From a virus: a stretch of DNA of 64,000 bases. The DNA lies in IMG/VR virus record IMGVR_UViG_3300018424_000008, positions 35,414 to 99,413 of that record; one strand, written 5' to 3'. Of the stretch, positions 8,934-16,191 are shown in pieces. The stretch's first letter is position 1, and every line of letters starts with the position of its first letter. Both the position numbers and the translations under genes were made by a program. The notes beneath the pieces are model-generated. The model did not search any database and was not told where the DNA came from. It saw only the letters and a program-made list of their open reading frames with translations.

Positions 8934-8959
8934 TTTATACCCCTTTTTGATAATTTCAT
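8930..8959 (-). pseudogene. Aborted type A leader start, 9 codons
   Basis: An ATG at 8959 reads M-K-L-S-K-R-G-I-K and then stops on TGA, which overlaps the ATG of the 148-residue gene. The first six residues copy a type A leader, and the ribosome-binding site and start context (GGG-TTATAAA-ATG) repeat those of the real gene 26 bases later. It looks like the scar of a recombination or duplication inside leader DNA. Confidence 0.5.
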
Positions 8960-8960
8960 T

Positions 8961-9047
8961 TTATAACCCTTTAGCATCCATCTGACCATCTTTGTATGCT
9001 TCCATCGCTTGTTCATAGTCATTCGGATAATCGTATTTTTGTGTCCT
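8961..9047 (-). pseudogene. Remnant tail of a third SLPHTYQ-family copy
   Basis: An open stretch of 28 codons with no start, bounded upstream by TAG, ends in TAA at 8961. It contains Y-E-Q-A-M-E-A-Y-K-D-G-Q, which aligns with Y-K-T-A-M-K-W-Y-Y-T-G-Q near the C-terminus of the adjacent gene (9053-9859) and with Y-K-D-T-M-K-Y-Y in the copy at 7663-8466. The simplest reading is the 3-prime scrap of a lost tandem copy. The match is short and judged by eye. Confidence 0.5.
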
Positions 9048-9052
9048 CTATT

Positions 9053-9859
9053 TCAGTTCTCTAACAATGGCATATACCAACCATCAGCAATTTGACCAGT
9101 GTAGTACCATTTCATTGCTGTCTTATATTGTTTTTCTAAACTTGAAACGAGGGTTTCCATGTCTGCCAATAATGTTTCGCCTCTGTAAGAATAATTAGAA
9201 ACTATTTCTTCGCGATCATCCGCATATTTAGCATCTGTCAAGTATTCCTCTATCTTGGCTTTCGCTGTAAGAATATCTTTGAGGGCAAGCTCGCTATAAT
9301 AATCAAAAAGTCTAGATATGGCGTTTGTGCCAGTGTCTCTACCCCAAGGATTAGCTACACCGCTGGTCGAGTATATCTTGTATGCAGCTTTGTACACTAT
9401 ATTATAGTCATGATTTTCAGTTGCTAGCAATTTCTCAACTGTTGGAGGAACAGACTGTCGCCTTCTATGTAATAAATTCGCTGGATCCTCTGGGTCTGGG
9501 ATATAATCTTCTGAGTGCATGCGATATAAAATATCTTGCTCTTCAGTGAAACCCTTACTTGAATCGTACCAACCAAACGGTTCGTTAACAACAGGACCAA
9601 CTAATGCATCAGCTTGATGCGGATCAGTATTACGCAAATTTGCTACCTTATCACTATATTTCTTTTTTTGCTCCGGAGAAAAATATGTCTCTGGAAACTT
9701 CCGCGACCACTTGCCCTGTTGCATCAGAGACTTCCAGTGCACGGGTTGGTATGTATGCGGCAAAGAAGCCACAACACGATTAGGCTCCATCATTTGAGAT
9801 GATATAGCCTCTCGTATGACCAATCGCAGCTGCTTTAATTGTTTTTGTCTTCTATTCAT
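9053..9859 (-). CDS. Type A-like leader protein, SLPHTYQ family copy 2
   Basis: Paralogue of 7663-8466 over its full length (S-L-P-H-T-Y-Q, D-A-L-V-G-P-V-V-N-E-P, S-K-G-F-T-E-E, and a final Y-K-T-A-M-K helix). I chose the ATG at 9859, giving 268 residues, because it starts a leader (M-N-R-R-Q-K-Q-L-K-Q-L-R-L-V-I-R-E-A, cut at I15-R16-E17) and overlaps the upstream stop by eight bases. A further ATG at 9889 would only add residues lying inside the previous gene. Function unknown. Confidence 0.88.
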   Translation of the reverse strand: MNRRQKQLKQLRLVIREAISSQMMEPNRVVASLPHTYQPVHWKSLMQQGKWSRKFPETYFSPEQKKKYSDKVANLRNTDPHQADALVGPVVNEPFGWYDSSKGFTEEQDILYRMHSEDYIPDPEDPANLLHRRRQSVPPTVEKLLATENHDYNIVYKAAYKIYSTSGVANPWGRDTGTNAISRLFDYYSELALKDILTAKAKIEEYLTDAKYADDREEIVSNYSYRGETLLADMETLVSSLEKQYKTAMKWYYTGQIADGWYMPLLEN

Positions 9860-10196
9860 ATATAGTCCCTCGAGGCGGTGTTGGTCCATAAACAGTTATA
9901 TCTCTCATCTTTGGATCCGGATGACGCCTAGGCATTAAAATACCAGCTGATATACAATCCTGAATTAATGAAACACAAGTTTCCATATCAGCCTCCTCAC
10001 CAAAAAGCTGTTTGTAAACCTGCCCGGCACAATGACAACAAACATAACCATTCTTACTTGCCATAGCTTCCAACTGTTCTACACAATCCAACCAAACATC
10101 ATCGAAAGCACTCTCATTAATACTATGTACCCGCGCTGCGCGGCGCGCATACTCTTCTCGGATAATTTTTTTCAACTGTCTTTTTGTAATTTTCAT
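9852..10196 (-). CDS. Small type A leader protein with cysteines, 114 aa
   Basis: Unrecognised. It has a type A leader with the cut predicted at I26-N27-E28 before S29. The mature part holds C-C-x-x-C (about residues 53-57), plus single cysteines on either side, which suggests a metal site or disulfide. The C-terminus is proline-rich (G-P-T-P-P-R-G-T). Its size and cysteine content recall the 106-residue gene at 6689-7009, but I cannot align them convincingly. Confidence 0.87.
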   Translation of the reverse strand: MKITKRQLKKIIREEYARRAARVHSINESAFDDVWLDCVEQLEAMASKNGYVCCHCAGQVYKQLFGEEADMETCVSLIQDCISAGILMPRRHPDPKMRDITVYGPTPPRGTIYE

Positions 10197-10212
10197 ACAT
10201 TCCCCCGCTTAT

Positions 10213-10527
10213 CTATCTATTACCGCCGGGTTGCTTTTCCAACCACCGATGTAACCGTTTTTCTGATATACCCCGGGATTCACATGTCCAATTAACCATA
10301 TCCTGGATAGACTTGTCAAACCCGGTCTCCAGTTCCATTAACATGAAATTAATAGCTATATTCGCAATATCCTCTCTGCTTAATAACTTGCCAACATCAG
10401 AAGCCATTTTAGCATCACTCTTGCTTATAGCCTTTCTCCGTCTCTCATATTTTTCTTCGCCTATAGATTCCGCGCCAGCTATATGCTCTCTTATTATTCG
10501 TCTCAACCGCTTTTTAGATATTTTCAT
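10213..10527 (-). CDS. Small type A leader protein, 104 aa
   Basis: Unrecognised. I placed the start at ATG 10527, where the leader M-K-I-S-K-K-R-L-R-R-I-I-R-E-H begins; an in-frame ATG six codons earlier adds only a non-leader stub. The cut is predicted at I12-R13-E14. The body is helical, with K-S-D-A-K-M and a mid-protein hydrophobic helix (I-A-I-N-F-M-L-M-E-L). The C-terminus is G-N-R. Confidence 0.85.
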   Translation of the reverse strand: MKISKKRLRRIIREHIAGAESIGEEKYERRRKAISKSDAKMASDVGKLLSREDIANIAINFMLMELETGFDKSIQDMVNWTCESRGISEKRLHRWLEKQPGGNR

Positions 10528-10553
10528 AATATAACCTTTGTACATGCATGTAG

Positions 10554-10973
10554 TTATCTACGTGGACCTTCTAACAAAGCTTTGTACATACGGGCCATCC
10601 GTAACAAACTTTCCGCCTGTTTTACTTCACCTACTTCACCATCTAGTCCACCCAGCTGTGATAGATATTCTTTCATTCCACTTAAATTTTCAATAGCTTT
10701 GGAAACACTTCCACTTAACATGTCCTTTTCGTACGGTGAGAGATTCTTAGGTGGTCTCCCATCTTGCAAAACCTGAAGATAACCGGAATATACGTGATAC
10801 ATTCGCGGAGCACCGCCATGAGCTGCATGCAGTTTAGCCAAGCTATCAAATCGCTTTCTTGCTTCTTCGTATGGCGTCATGTTACGCATATCTTCATTTA
10901 GCATTTTACGTATACGCAAACGTGTATACTCCTCTTTTATAATTCGTCTCAATTGCCTTTTGGATATTCTCAT
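10554..10973 (-). CDS. Type A leader protein, 139 aa
   Basis: Unrecognised. Canonical type A leader, with the cut predicted at L25-N26-E27 before D28. The mature protein is basic and helical, with a central Y-S-G-Y-L-Q-V-L-Q-D-G segment and no cysteines. It sits two bases after the stop of the first gene of the type A operon (10976-11431). Confidence 0.88.
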   Translation of the reverse strand: MRISKRQLRRIIKEEYTRLRIRKMLNEDMRNMTPYEEARKRFDSLAKLHAAHGGAPRMYHVYSGYLQVLQDGRPPKNLSPYEKDMLSGSVSKAIENLSGMKEYLSQLGGLDGEVGEVKQAESLLRMARMYKALLEGPRR

Positions 10974-10975
10974 AA

Positions 10976-11431
10976 TTAAATCCCCCCAAATATCATATCT
11001 TCTAATTCATCATACATGTCCAATATGCTTTTATATTCGCCTATCTCTTTACCGATCTGAGCTTCTTTGTCTTTATCAGACCAAGCGCGGTACTCCTCTC
11101 TTTCTAGGTTATTAAGTCTCTTCTTAATTTCCTTCTCAACTTCGCCACGTAATTTACTTTTATCAAGCCCATATTTTCTTGAATTTGCGATTTCTCGTGC
11201 CCACTCAGCAACTTCTTCTAGACTTTTGTAATCTCCGTACATATCATACCCGGGTTCATTTTCATGGTGTAAGAAATAATCCATCCATTGGATCAACGAA
11301 TCAGCAATATCACTCACGTACATATCACTTTGCATGTAACCGCCAGTGGCTTCGTTAAGCATTTTACGCACTTTTAACCGCGTATATTCTTCTCGTATAA
11401 TTTGTCTCAATTGTCTTTTAGATATTCTCAT
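10976..11431 (-). CDS. Type A leader protein, first gene of the operon, 151 aa
   Basis: Unrecognised. The leader ends at L25-N26-E27 before A28. The body is acidic to mixed-charge helix (K-S-K-L-R-G-E-V-E-K-E-I-K-K), probably a coiled coil from about 75 to 140. It is the first gene after the 11432-11653 leader region, so it should be the promoter-proximal gene of the type A operon. The ribosome-binding site is GGGAGAAAATT before the ATG. Confidence 0.88.
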   Translation of the reverse strand: MRISKRQLRQIIREEYTRLKVRKMLNEATGGYMQSDMYVSDIADSLIQWMDYFLHHENEPGYDMYGDYKSLEEVAEWAREIANSRKYGLDKSKLRGEVEKEIKKRLNNLEREEYRAWSDKDKEAQIGKEIGEYKSILDMYDELEDMIFGGI

Positions 11432-11653
11432 AATTTTCTCCCGGGAATTTTTGAAAGGTATGATATATCTTAATTATACGTTCGCTCAGGAAAAACAGTA
11501 CCCATAGTCAAAAAATCTCCCCCCGGAAAATTTGAACACTACCTTAACCCACCTCCACCCAGAAAGCGCCACACAGCGACACCACGGGGGCCATTAGGGC
11601 CAGGCCTTTTTAGCATATTTATGGGCCTTTTAGGGCTGGCCCATTTCGGGCAT
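11432..11653. other. Gene-free leader region of the type A operon
   Basis: No coding frame is convincing here. On the minus strand a -10-like TATAAT lies at 11473-11478, about 40 bases before the first leader gene, but the TTGCAA-type -35 at 17 bases is absent (GTACTG instead). The stretch 11580-11650 is unusually GC-rich and carries several GGGCC/GGCCC blocks that can pair with each other in more than one way. Confidence 0.5.
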
Positions 11654-11678
11654 AAAAAAGGGCCCTTCTGGCGGGCCC
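11654..11678 (-). terminator. Intrinsic terminator of the RadA-like operon
   Basis: On the minus strand, GGGCCC, a 7-base loop, GGGCCC and then TTTTTT form a 6-base-pair all-GC stem with a U-tract. It lies 45 bases after the stop of the 52-residue gene at 11723 and separates the ATPase unit from the type A leader operon. Confidence 0.85.
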
Positions 11679-11722
11679 TATAGACATATATGGGAGCCTA
11701 GGCTGGGCTGGCCCGTCCTGGC

Positions 11723-11881
11723 TTATGAATCTAATCGATTAACTTCCGTAATCCAGTGAGACTTTGGATGAGACCTTTGAAACATGAGGCATGCTAGTTG
11801 TGCATCCTTTGCTTGTAGGACTGTCTTACCAATACGGTTGTAATCCTCATCGATGATATATGTTATTTCGTACGTACGCAT
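11723..11881 (-). CDS. Small hypothetical protein, 52 aa
   Basis: A short frame with a clear ribosome-binding site (GGAG, eight bases before the ATG at 11881). It starts M-R-T-Y-E-I-T-Y-I-I-D-E-D-Y, continues through a cysteine-containing helix, and ends H-P-K-S-H-W-I-T-E-V-N-R-L. The pattern suggests a small alpha/beta fold. It lies 17 bases after the RadA-like gene, so it is the last gene of that operon. Function unknown. Confidence 0.7.
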   Translation of the reverse strand: MRTYEITYIIDEDYNRIGKTVLQAKDAQLACLMFQRSHPKSHWITEVNRLDS

Positions 11882-11898
11882 AGTGTTAACTCCGTGAT

Positions 11899-12639
11899 TT
11901 ATTTTTTAAATGTACCGACTAGTTTAAAACCTTCTTCCGCCATATCGAGGAATACTAAGTGGCCGCATCCGCCAAATCTATTTTTCTCAGCGGTAAGTAC
12001 ACGACAGCCTAGCAAATCAGGGTCACGTTGTTCTATGCTGAGATGAAGATGACAGTCTACCATATGCTTGAGTTTATTGCTACCCGCCATTTTACCAGAC
12101 TTATTGACTTGGTTAATGATGATAGCTATAGCATTGGTTTCCTTACAGAAGTTGGTTATCATCTCCAATGCGCCAGTTGCTGAATGATAGCGTCCAAACT
12201 TAGGGTGCATATAGTGCATACATTGTAGGGAGTCAACGATAAAGAACAGCTGTTTCTTAGGATTGGCTGATTGGATTTCGCGGAGACCATCGATTAAATC
12301 GTCTAAGCAATCTGTATTACCGGTAAGGAAACCGTGCTTAAGACCTAATCGTTCTGTGGTGAGACTGATTTGATGCAAGCTTTCTTCCGCGGTATTGAAT
12401 ACTGCGATATGACCTTGGCCGGTAAGTCCGTTACAAAGGGATAATGCCATAGTAGTTTTACCAGCTCCGGGTTCTCCTGTGAAGATGGTAACTGTTGAAG
12501 GAGTAAAGCCGCGTCCACCCATGACACCGTCGACATAATGCAAACCGGTTTGATGGCGTTGGCGTAAAGCGGGAGGTACTGTAATGTTAAGAATATCGGT
12601 ACCGAATGGGATATCGTGACTGTTAATATTGAGTTTCAT
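11899..12639 (-). CDS. RadA/RecA-like ATPase core, 246 aa
   Basis: A RecA-fold ATPase of the RadA/Sms type. It has Walker A G-E-P-G-A-G-K-T-T (residues 55-63), Walker B F-F-I-V-D-S-L near 135, and the RadA-specific K-N-R-F-G motif near 216. The bacterial N-terminal zinc finger and C-terminal Lon-like domain are both missing, so this is the bare motor, as in several phage homologues. RadA helps branch migration in recombination; a DnaB/DnaC-like role is an alternative. It is transcribed from the promoter at 12687-12715. Confidence 0.85.
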   Translation of the reverse strand: MKLNINSHDIPFGTDILNITVPPALRQRHQTGLHYVDGVMGGRGFTPSTVTIFTGEPGAGKTTMALSLCNGLTGQGHIAVFNTAEESLHQISLTTERLGLKHGFLTGNTDCLDDLIDGLREIQSANPKKQLFFIVDSLQCMHYMHPKFGRYHSATGALEMITNFCKETNAIAIIINQVNKSGKMAGSNKLKHMVDCHLHLSIEQRDPDLLGCRVLTAEKNRFGGCGHLVFLDMAEEGFKLVGTFKK

Positions 12640-12686
12640 ATGTGCTCCAATAGGTAGGTTAATAAGTATGTTTAATTGGTATATAT

Positions 12687-12715
12687 ATTATAATTCGTTA
12701 AGATTAAATTTACAA
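12687..12715 (-). promoter_or_regulatory. Promoter for the RadA-like gene
   Basis: Minus strand: TTGTAA (12710-12715), a 17-base spacer, then TATAAT (12687-12692) continuing as ATATATACC. It shares spacing and the extended -10 tail with the promoters at 13331, 41042 and 61735. The ATG of the ATPase lies 48 bases downstream. Confidence 0.75.
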
Positions 12716-12727
12716 AATTTACTGGGA

Positions 12728-13132
12728 TTATTTTGCGTTAAATTCTTCCCGCAATTCCTTGTATCTTGGGTGGTCCGGATTATTGATGGCGTATTCCCAT
12801 TCATTCTCTTCGGCTTCTTGAATATTACGCGCATTGTCTAGAATGACTTCTGCTTCTTCTAGAATGTATGAGTACTCGAATGCCAATGTCTCATACATAT
12901 TTACTTGCGCAATAAGACCTTCAACGAATTCGACATCTATATCCATAGGCTTGACATTATAGGTGCACTCGACTATTCTGGATATAAGACATTTTTCCGG
13001 ACCAGCGGCTAAAAGCTTTTCAATATTGGCGACGGTTTCCGGTGTAAACATATCTGCATTTTCTAGAAGTCTTTGCAAATCGGTAACACTGTGATCGGCT
13101 AGATAATCGTATGGTATAGTTTTTTTAGTCAT
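12728..13132 (-). CDS. Hypothetical acidic protein, 134 aa
   Basis: Unrecognised. The start is set at ATG 13132 by a strong AAGGAG seven bases upstream; a longer frame to 13171 lacks a ribosome-binding site. The protein has no leader. It is acidic and helical, with a long E/A/N-rich helix in its last half (L-E-E-A-E-V-I-L-D-N-A-R-N). It probably shares the 13331 promoter with the tiny membrane protein upstream. Confidence 0.85.
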   Translation of the reverse strand: MTKKTIPYDYLADHSVTDLQRLLENADMFTPETVANIEKLLAAGPEKCLISRIVECTYNVKPMDIDVEFVEGLIAQVNMYETLAFEYSYILEEAEVILDNARNIQEAEENEWEYAINNPDHPRYKELREEFNAK

Positions 13133-13205
13133 AAGTTTCTCCTTGTAAGTATTCGGGGCCGGAGGGACCAAACCTCCGTGGTGATGGTGATGAATTCGTG
13201 TGCAA

Positions 13206-13301
13206 TTATTCTGGCGGGCGGGTTAACGTGAGCATAAAAAGCATGAGGCCGAAAAGCGTGAACATCCCTAACCAAAGGCAAAGTAGTATAAAAAGCTGCA
13301 T
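13206..13301 (-). CDS. Tiny single-pass membrane protein, 31 aa
   Basis: This frame starts at ATG 13301, six bases after AGGAG and just downstream of a strong promoter. About 22 residues of L, F, I, M and G (from residue 3) form one transmembrane helix, with a short T-R-P-P-E tail. Small phage membrane peptides of this kind can act in lysis timing, membrane sensing or exclusion, but nothing here says which. The promoter and ribosome-binding site argue that it is truly expressed. Confidence 0.65.
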   Translation of the reverse strand: MQLFILLCLWLGMFTLFGLMLFMLTLTRPPE

Positions 13302-13618
13302 AGTGTTCTCCTGTGTTTGATTACATATATAATATAACCGGTTACTGGAGATTTTGCAAAAAACACTGTAAAAAAATAATTCTTTTTTCCGCGGAGAGGG
13401 TAGACTCCAGACGGCGTGAGGATGGATTGACGATAGATTAGTCAGGATGTGCGAGAGGGCCTTAAAGGTACGGTACCCGTATAAGCACTCGTATTCAGTG
13501 TCAGCATTACCTGGTGTACAGTATACTGTGGTTTATGGTATGAAATGGTGTCTATCCGGGTTGCTGGTATTTGGTAGTTTGGCCAGAGATGATGGTTTAT
13601 GGTGATGGGTGTTGGTAA
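13302..13618. other. Gene-free region between two leftward operons
   Basis: The right end of the RadA-side unit holds the promoter 13331-13359. The rest has no supported frame. It contains the palindrome ACAGTATACTGT (13518-13529), a GGTACGGTACC block near 13470, and two copies of TGGTTTATGGT. I see no U-tract hairpin to terminate the type B operon that ends at 13619. Confidence 0.5.
13331..13359 (-). promoter_or_regulatory. Promoter for the tiny membrane protein and 134-aa gene
   Basis: Minus strand: TTGCAA (13354-13359), exactly 17 bases, then TATATT (13331-13336) followed by ATATATGTAATC. The 31-residue gene begins 30 bases downstream. TTGCAA is itself palindromic. Confidence 0.78.
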
Positions 13619-15082
13619 TTAGAATGGGACGACGTCGTCGACGTTGTAATATTTTACCATCTCAATGTTTTTGGCTGTTTTTTGGTGGTTTTTCCATGCT
13701 AGAGGGGTGCCATTACCTGACATGGCTATGGCGGCTATGATATCTTTGTCTATCGTATGACTTTCATAGATTACTTTTTTGGACATGTGGTTTATTATTT
13801 GCATGGTGCGTCTGAATTTTTGGATATTTTGTGTAATGTTGTTGTTACTTTGGTCGAACACGTTGAATGGTTGCAAGTATTGGGTGAATGTTAATAGGTA
13901 GTCTATTTCTTTAAATGATTGTTTGAGCAGGCGATATCTTTCTTCTGCTTTGCTATTGTCTTGTGAGGTTTGGCTTAGTAGTGCATTGAAGTCAAATATT
14001 AATTTGTTTGCGATTCCTGTTCGTTTGTATTGGGTTTGTGGGCCGACGTGTTTATATTGGTTGAGTATAAAGTCATTAATGTTATTGGACATTTTGTTTA
14101 CTTCGATTATGGCGTTCATAATTGAGAGTTCCCGTTTATCAAATTGGAATTTGTTGATGATGCTGGGTGGCAGGATGATGTAGTTATCTAGTTTCCAGTT
14201 GTCTACTACTATTTCATTATATGGGTCGGCACCGTGGAGGAGTTTATCGTCTGGTCCTGTTATAAGTCCTTTAATGCCGCCTTTCCGCATTAGGGTTGAG
14301 AAGTCGGCAAACTTTTGGAAGTCGGCGTCTTTTTCTTTTGCGAGTTGTGTCCATTGTGTTAGTATGTCATGACTTCCGGCGAATTTGATATCTCCTTTTA
14401 TTTTAACGCATATTACTTGTTTTATTGGCGAGAGGTTGTTTGTTATTTGCATTATTCCGGGATTTACTTTTGTTTTGGATGTTTGGTTTTTAGTTCCGTC
14501 CCATCCATAGGTTGAGAAGTCGTCTGAGCTTGTTTTCCAGTATTGGCCGGTCATGATATCGATGAATGCTTTTATTAGTGCTTTAGGTTCTCTGGATTCT
14601 TTCCCTTCTTTAAATGCATTTATTCCGTGCCATGTTTCGAATGATTCCCAGAATTCAGGGTGTTTATTTGCCTCTTCTTTCCACGCGTTTTGTAATATTT
14701 GGTCGAATCTTTTAGCAAATTTGCTTCTCCCAGTGGTTTCTGCGCGTTCGAAGCCTGATCCGCTTTCTTTATCATATAACATTTGAAGGGCACTTAAGAC
14801 GGTTTCTGTTGTTCCGCCTTTTGATTCGCCTACTGCTATGACGCTACGCATATCTTGTTCTGACATGTTGTATTGGTCAAGTATTTTATTTAGTTTTCTT
14901 TTGACTATCTTTTTATATTTGTCCGCTTTTTTCTCGAGCTCAGGTTTGTTTTTGACTAATTTATCTATTTTTTCTGGTGTGAATTTTAGCGTTGAAAAAT
15001 AGTCGTTTATGTCATCAAATATTGATTTATAAACATTTTCTGATCTTTCTAATATTATTTTTTGTATGTATTGTCTTATCAT
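13619..15082 (-). CDS. Type B leader protein with DNW module, 487 aa
   Basis: Leader M-I-R-Q-Y-I-Q-K-I-I-L-E, with the cut at I10-L11-E12. The N-terminal third is lysine-rich helix. Residues about 222-300 carry a two-part signature shared with the genes at 24388 and 56871: first C-V-K-I-K-G-D-I-K-F-A-G, later N-E-I-V-V-D-N-W-K-L. The first part would be a central strand pair, and the second holds an invariant E and the D-N-W. The layout recalls ADP-ribosyltransferase folds but is unproven. The sense strand is poor in G compared with its neighbours. Confidence 0.88.
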   Translation of the reverse strand: MIRQYIQKIILERSENVYKSIFDDINDYFSTLKFTPEKIDKLVKNKPELEKKADKYKKIVKRKLNKILDQYNMSEQDMRSVIAVGESKGGTTETVLSALQMLYDKESGSGFERAETTGRSKFAKRFDQILQNAWKEEANKHPEFWESFETWHGINAFKEGKESREPKALIKAFIDIMTGQYWKTSSDDFSTYGWDGTKNQTSKTKVNPGIMQITNNLSPIKQVICVKIKGDIKFAGSHDILTQWTQLAKEKDADFQKFADFSTLMRKGGIKGLITGPDDKLLHGADPYNEIVVDNWKLDNYIILPPSIINKFQFDKRELSIMNAIIEVNKMSNNINDFILNQYKHVGPQTQYKRTGIANKLIFDFNALLSQTSQDNSKAEERYRLLKQSFKEIDYLLTFTQYLQPFNVFDQSNNNITQNIQKFRRTMQIINHMSKKVIYESHTIDKDIIAAIAMSGNGTPLAWKNHQKTAKNIEMVKYYNVDDVVPF

Positions 15083-15615
15083 GGTACATGTTCTCCGTAT
15101 TGAGTTTTTAGTTGGTGAAGTTTATTGTTGATGGTATCTTGTGCTTCGGGTATGAGTTGTTCAGATTCTGCTTGCCATTCATCCCAGTAGAGCATTCCGT
15201 AATGGCGTACGGTGCTTTCGGGCATATCGGAAGGTGCTGGCATACCGCGGCGTTGTTTTTGTATTTTCATTGCCATTTCTGCTGGTGATTTTTGTTGCCA
15301 TGATTGGTAGTAATTTTTGGCGTGCCATTGGAGGAAGTCTGAGTGATCGAGGATATCTTGTGTAAGGTTTTCTTTTAGTGTTTCTTGTTCGATTAATTTT
15401 AGATGTGTATATATTTGCAATATTAGGTTTTCGGTATCATATTTGAAGGATGTGAGTGTTTTTATTGCGAACAAGAATTTTTCTTGGTGTAATTTATTTT
15501 TAAGCAATTTTTCGCCTAGGCTTTGTTTGATCATATTAACGAGTGTTGTTTCTCTTTTAGATTCAATGTCTTCTATAGATTCTGATATGATGTTTTGTAT
15601 ATATTTTCTAATCAT
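15079..15615 (-). CDS. Type B leader protein, tandem paralogue 1, 178 aa
   Basis: Leader M-I-R-K-Y-I-Q-N-I-I-S-E, with the cut before S13. It is clearly paralogous to the next upstream gene: both have E-Q-E-T-L-K-[ED]-N-L-T near residue 80, then H-S-[DE]-F, P-A-[PS] and a Y-G-M motif. The fold appears all-helical. Its stop overlaps the start of the 487-residue gene by four bases, and its own start shares one base (TAATG) with the upstream stop. Function unknown. Confidence 0.9.
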   Translation of the reverse strand: MIRKYIQNIISESIEDIESKRETTLVNMIKQSLGEKLLKNKLHQEKFLFAIKTLTSFKYDTENLILQIYTHLKLIEQETLKENLTQDILDHSDFLQWHAKNYYQSWQQKSPAEMAMKIQKQRRGMPAPSDMPESTVRHYGMLYWDEWQAESEQLIPEAQDTINNKLHQLKTQYGEHVP

Positions 15616-16139
15616 TATTCAAATAACCCATATTTTTTGGCGAATTTATCTGCTTCGTGTTGAATTCTATTCTGTGCTGCAGCTGTACGTTTTCTGACGT
15701 GTTCATCGAATACATGCTGAGGTATCATGCCATATCCGCGTGCAGTGTGAGAATCCATGTCGTTGGACGCAGGTTGACCATATATTGCGCCGACTTCGTT
15801 TGCTGCTTCGAAGCCTGCATCTCTGTTTAGTATCTTGTTATATTCTTTTGTGAGAATTCTTTTAAAGAATTCTGAGTGTTTTACTATTTCTTTTGTTAAG
15901 TTATCTTTTAGTGTTTCTTGTTCGCTGTATTTTAAATTATTGTAATAGAGGCTTGTTGATGCGCTGGCTTTTATGTTTTTTATTTTGGCGAGTTTAAGTG
16001 CATATAAAAATCTGGTTACACTAGTGTCTGTGCTGAGCAATTTTTGTATGCTTTTTCTTATCATTTCATCGATGAGAAACTTTTCTCTTTGTTTGATGTT
16101 TGATTCCTGTATAACTTTTCTTATATATTTTTTAATCAT
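15615..16139 (-). CDS. Type B leader protein, tandem paralogue 2, 174 aa
   Basis: Leader M-I-K-K-Y-I-R-K-V-I-Q-E, cut before S13. It is the partner of the gene at 15079-15615, with the same core blocks (E-Q-E-T-L-K-D-N-L-T, H-S-E-F-F, R-G-Y-G-M) and a helical C-terminus. No catalytic residues can be picked out from the conserved positions. Tandem duplication inside the leader operon is the likely origin. Confidence 0.9.
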   Translation of the reverse strand: MIKKYIRKVIQESNIKQREKFLIDEMIRKSIQKLLSTDTSVTRFLYALKLAKIKNIKASASTSLYYNNLKYSEQETLKDNLTKEIVKHSEFFKRILTKEYNKILNRDAGFEAANEVGAIYGQPASNDMDSHTARGYGMIPQHVFDEHVRKRTAAAQNRIQHEADKFAKKYGLFE

Positions 16140-16191
16140 TGTTTCTTCCTGGCGTTTTTATATTTTTTAAAAACCATTTTGCAACTCTTTA

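Noticed and set aside
2100-11431. Regularly recurring 40-base repeats that might be a CRISPR array
   Set aside because: Each repeat is the coding start of a different gene, spacing varies from 240 to 1000 bases, and there are no short unique spacers.
13160-13178. Hairpin CGGAGG-loop-CCTCCG between the tiny membrane gene and the 134-aa gene
   Set aside because: A good 6-base-pair stem, but no T-tract follows on the minus strand, so I do not call it a terminator.
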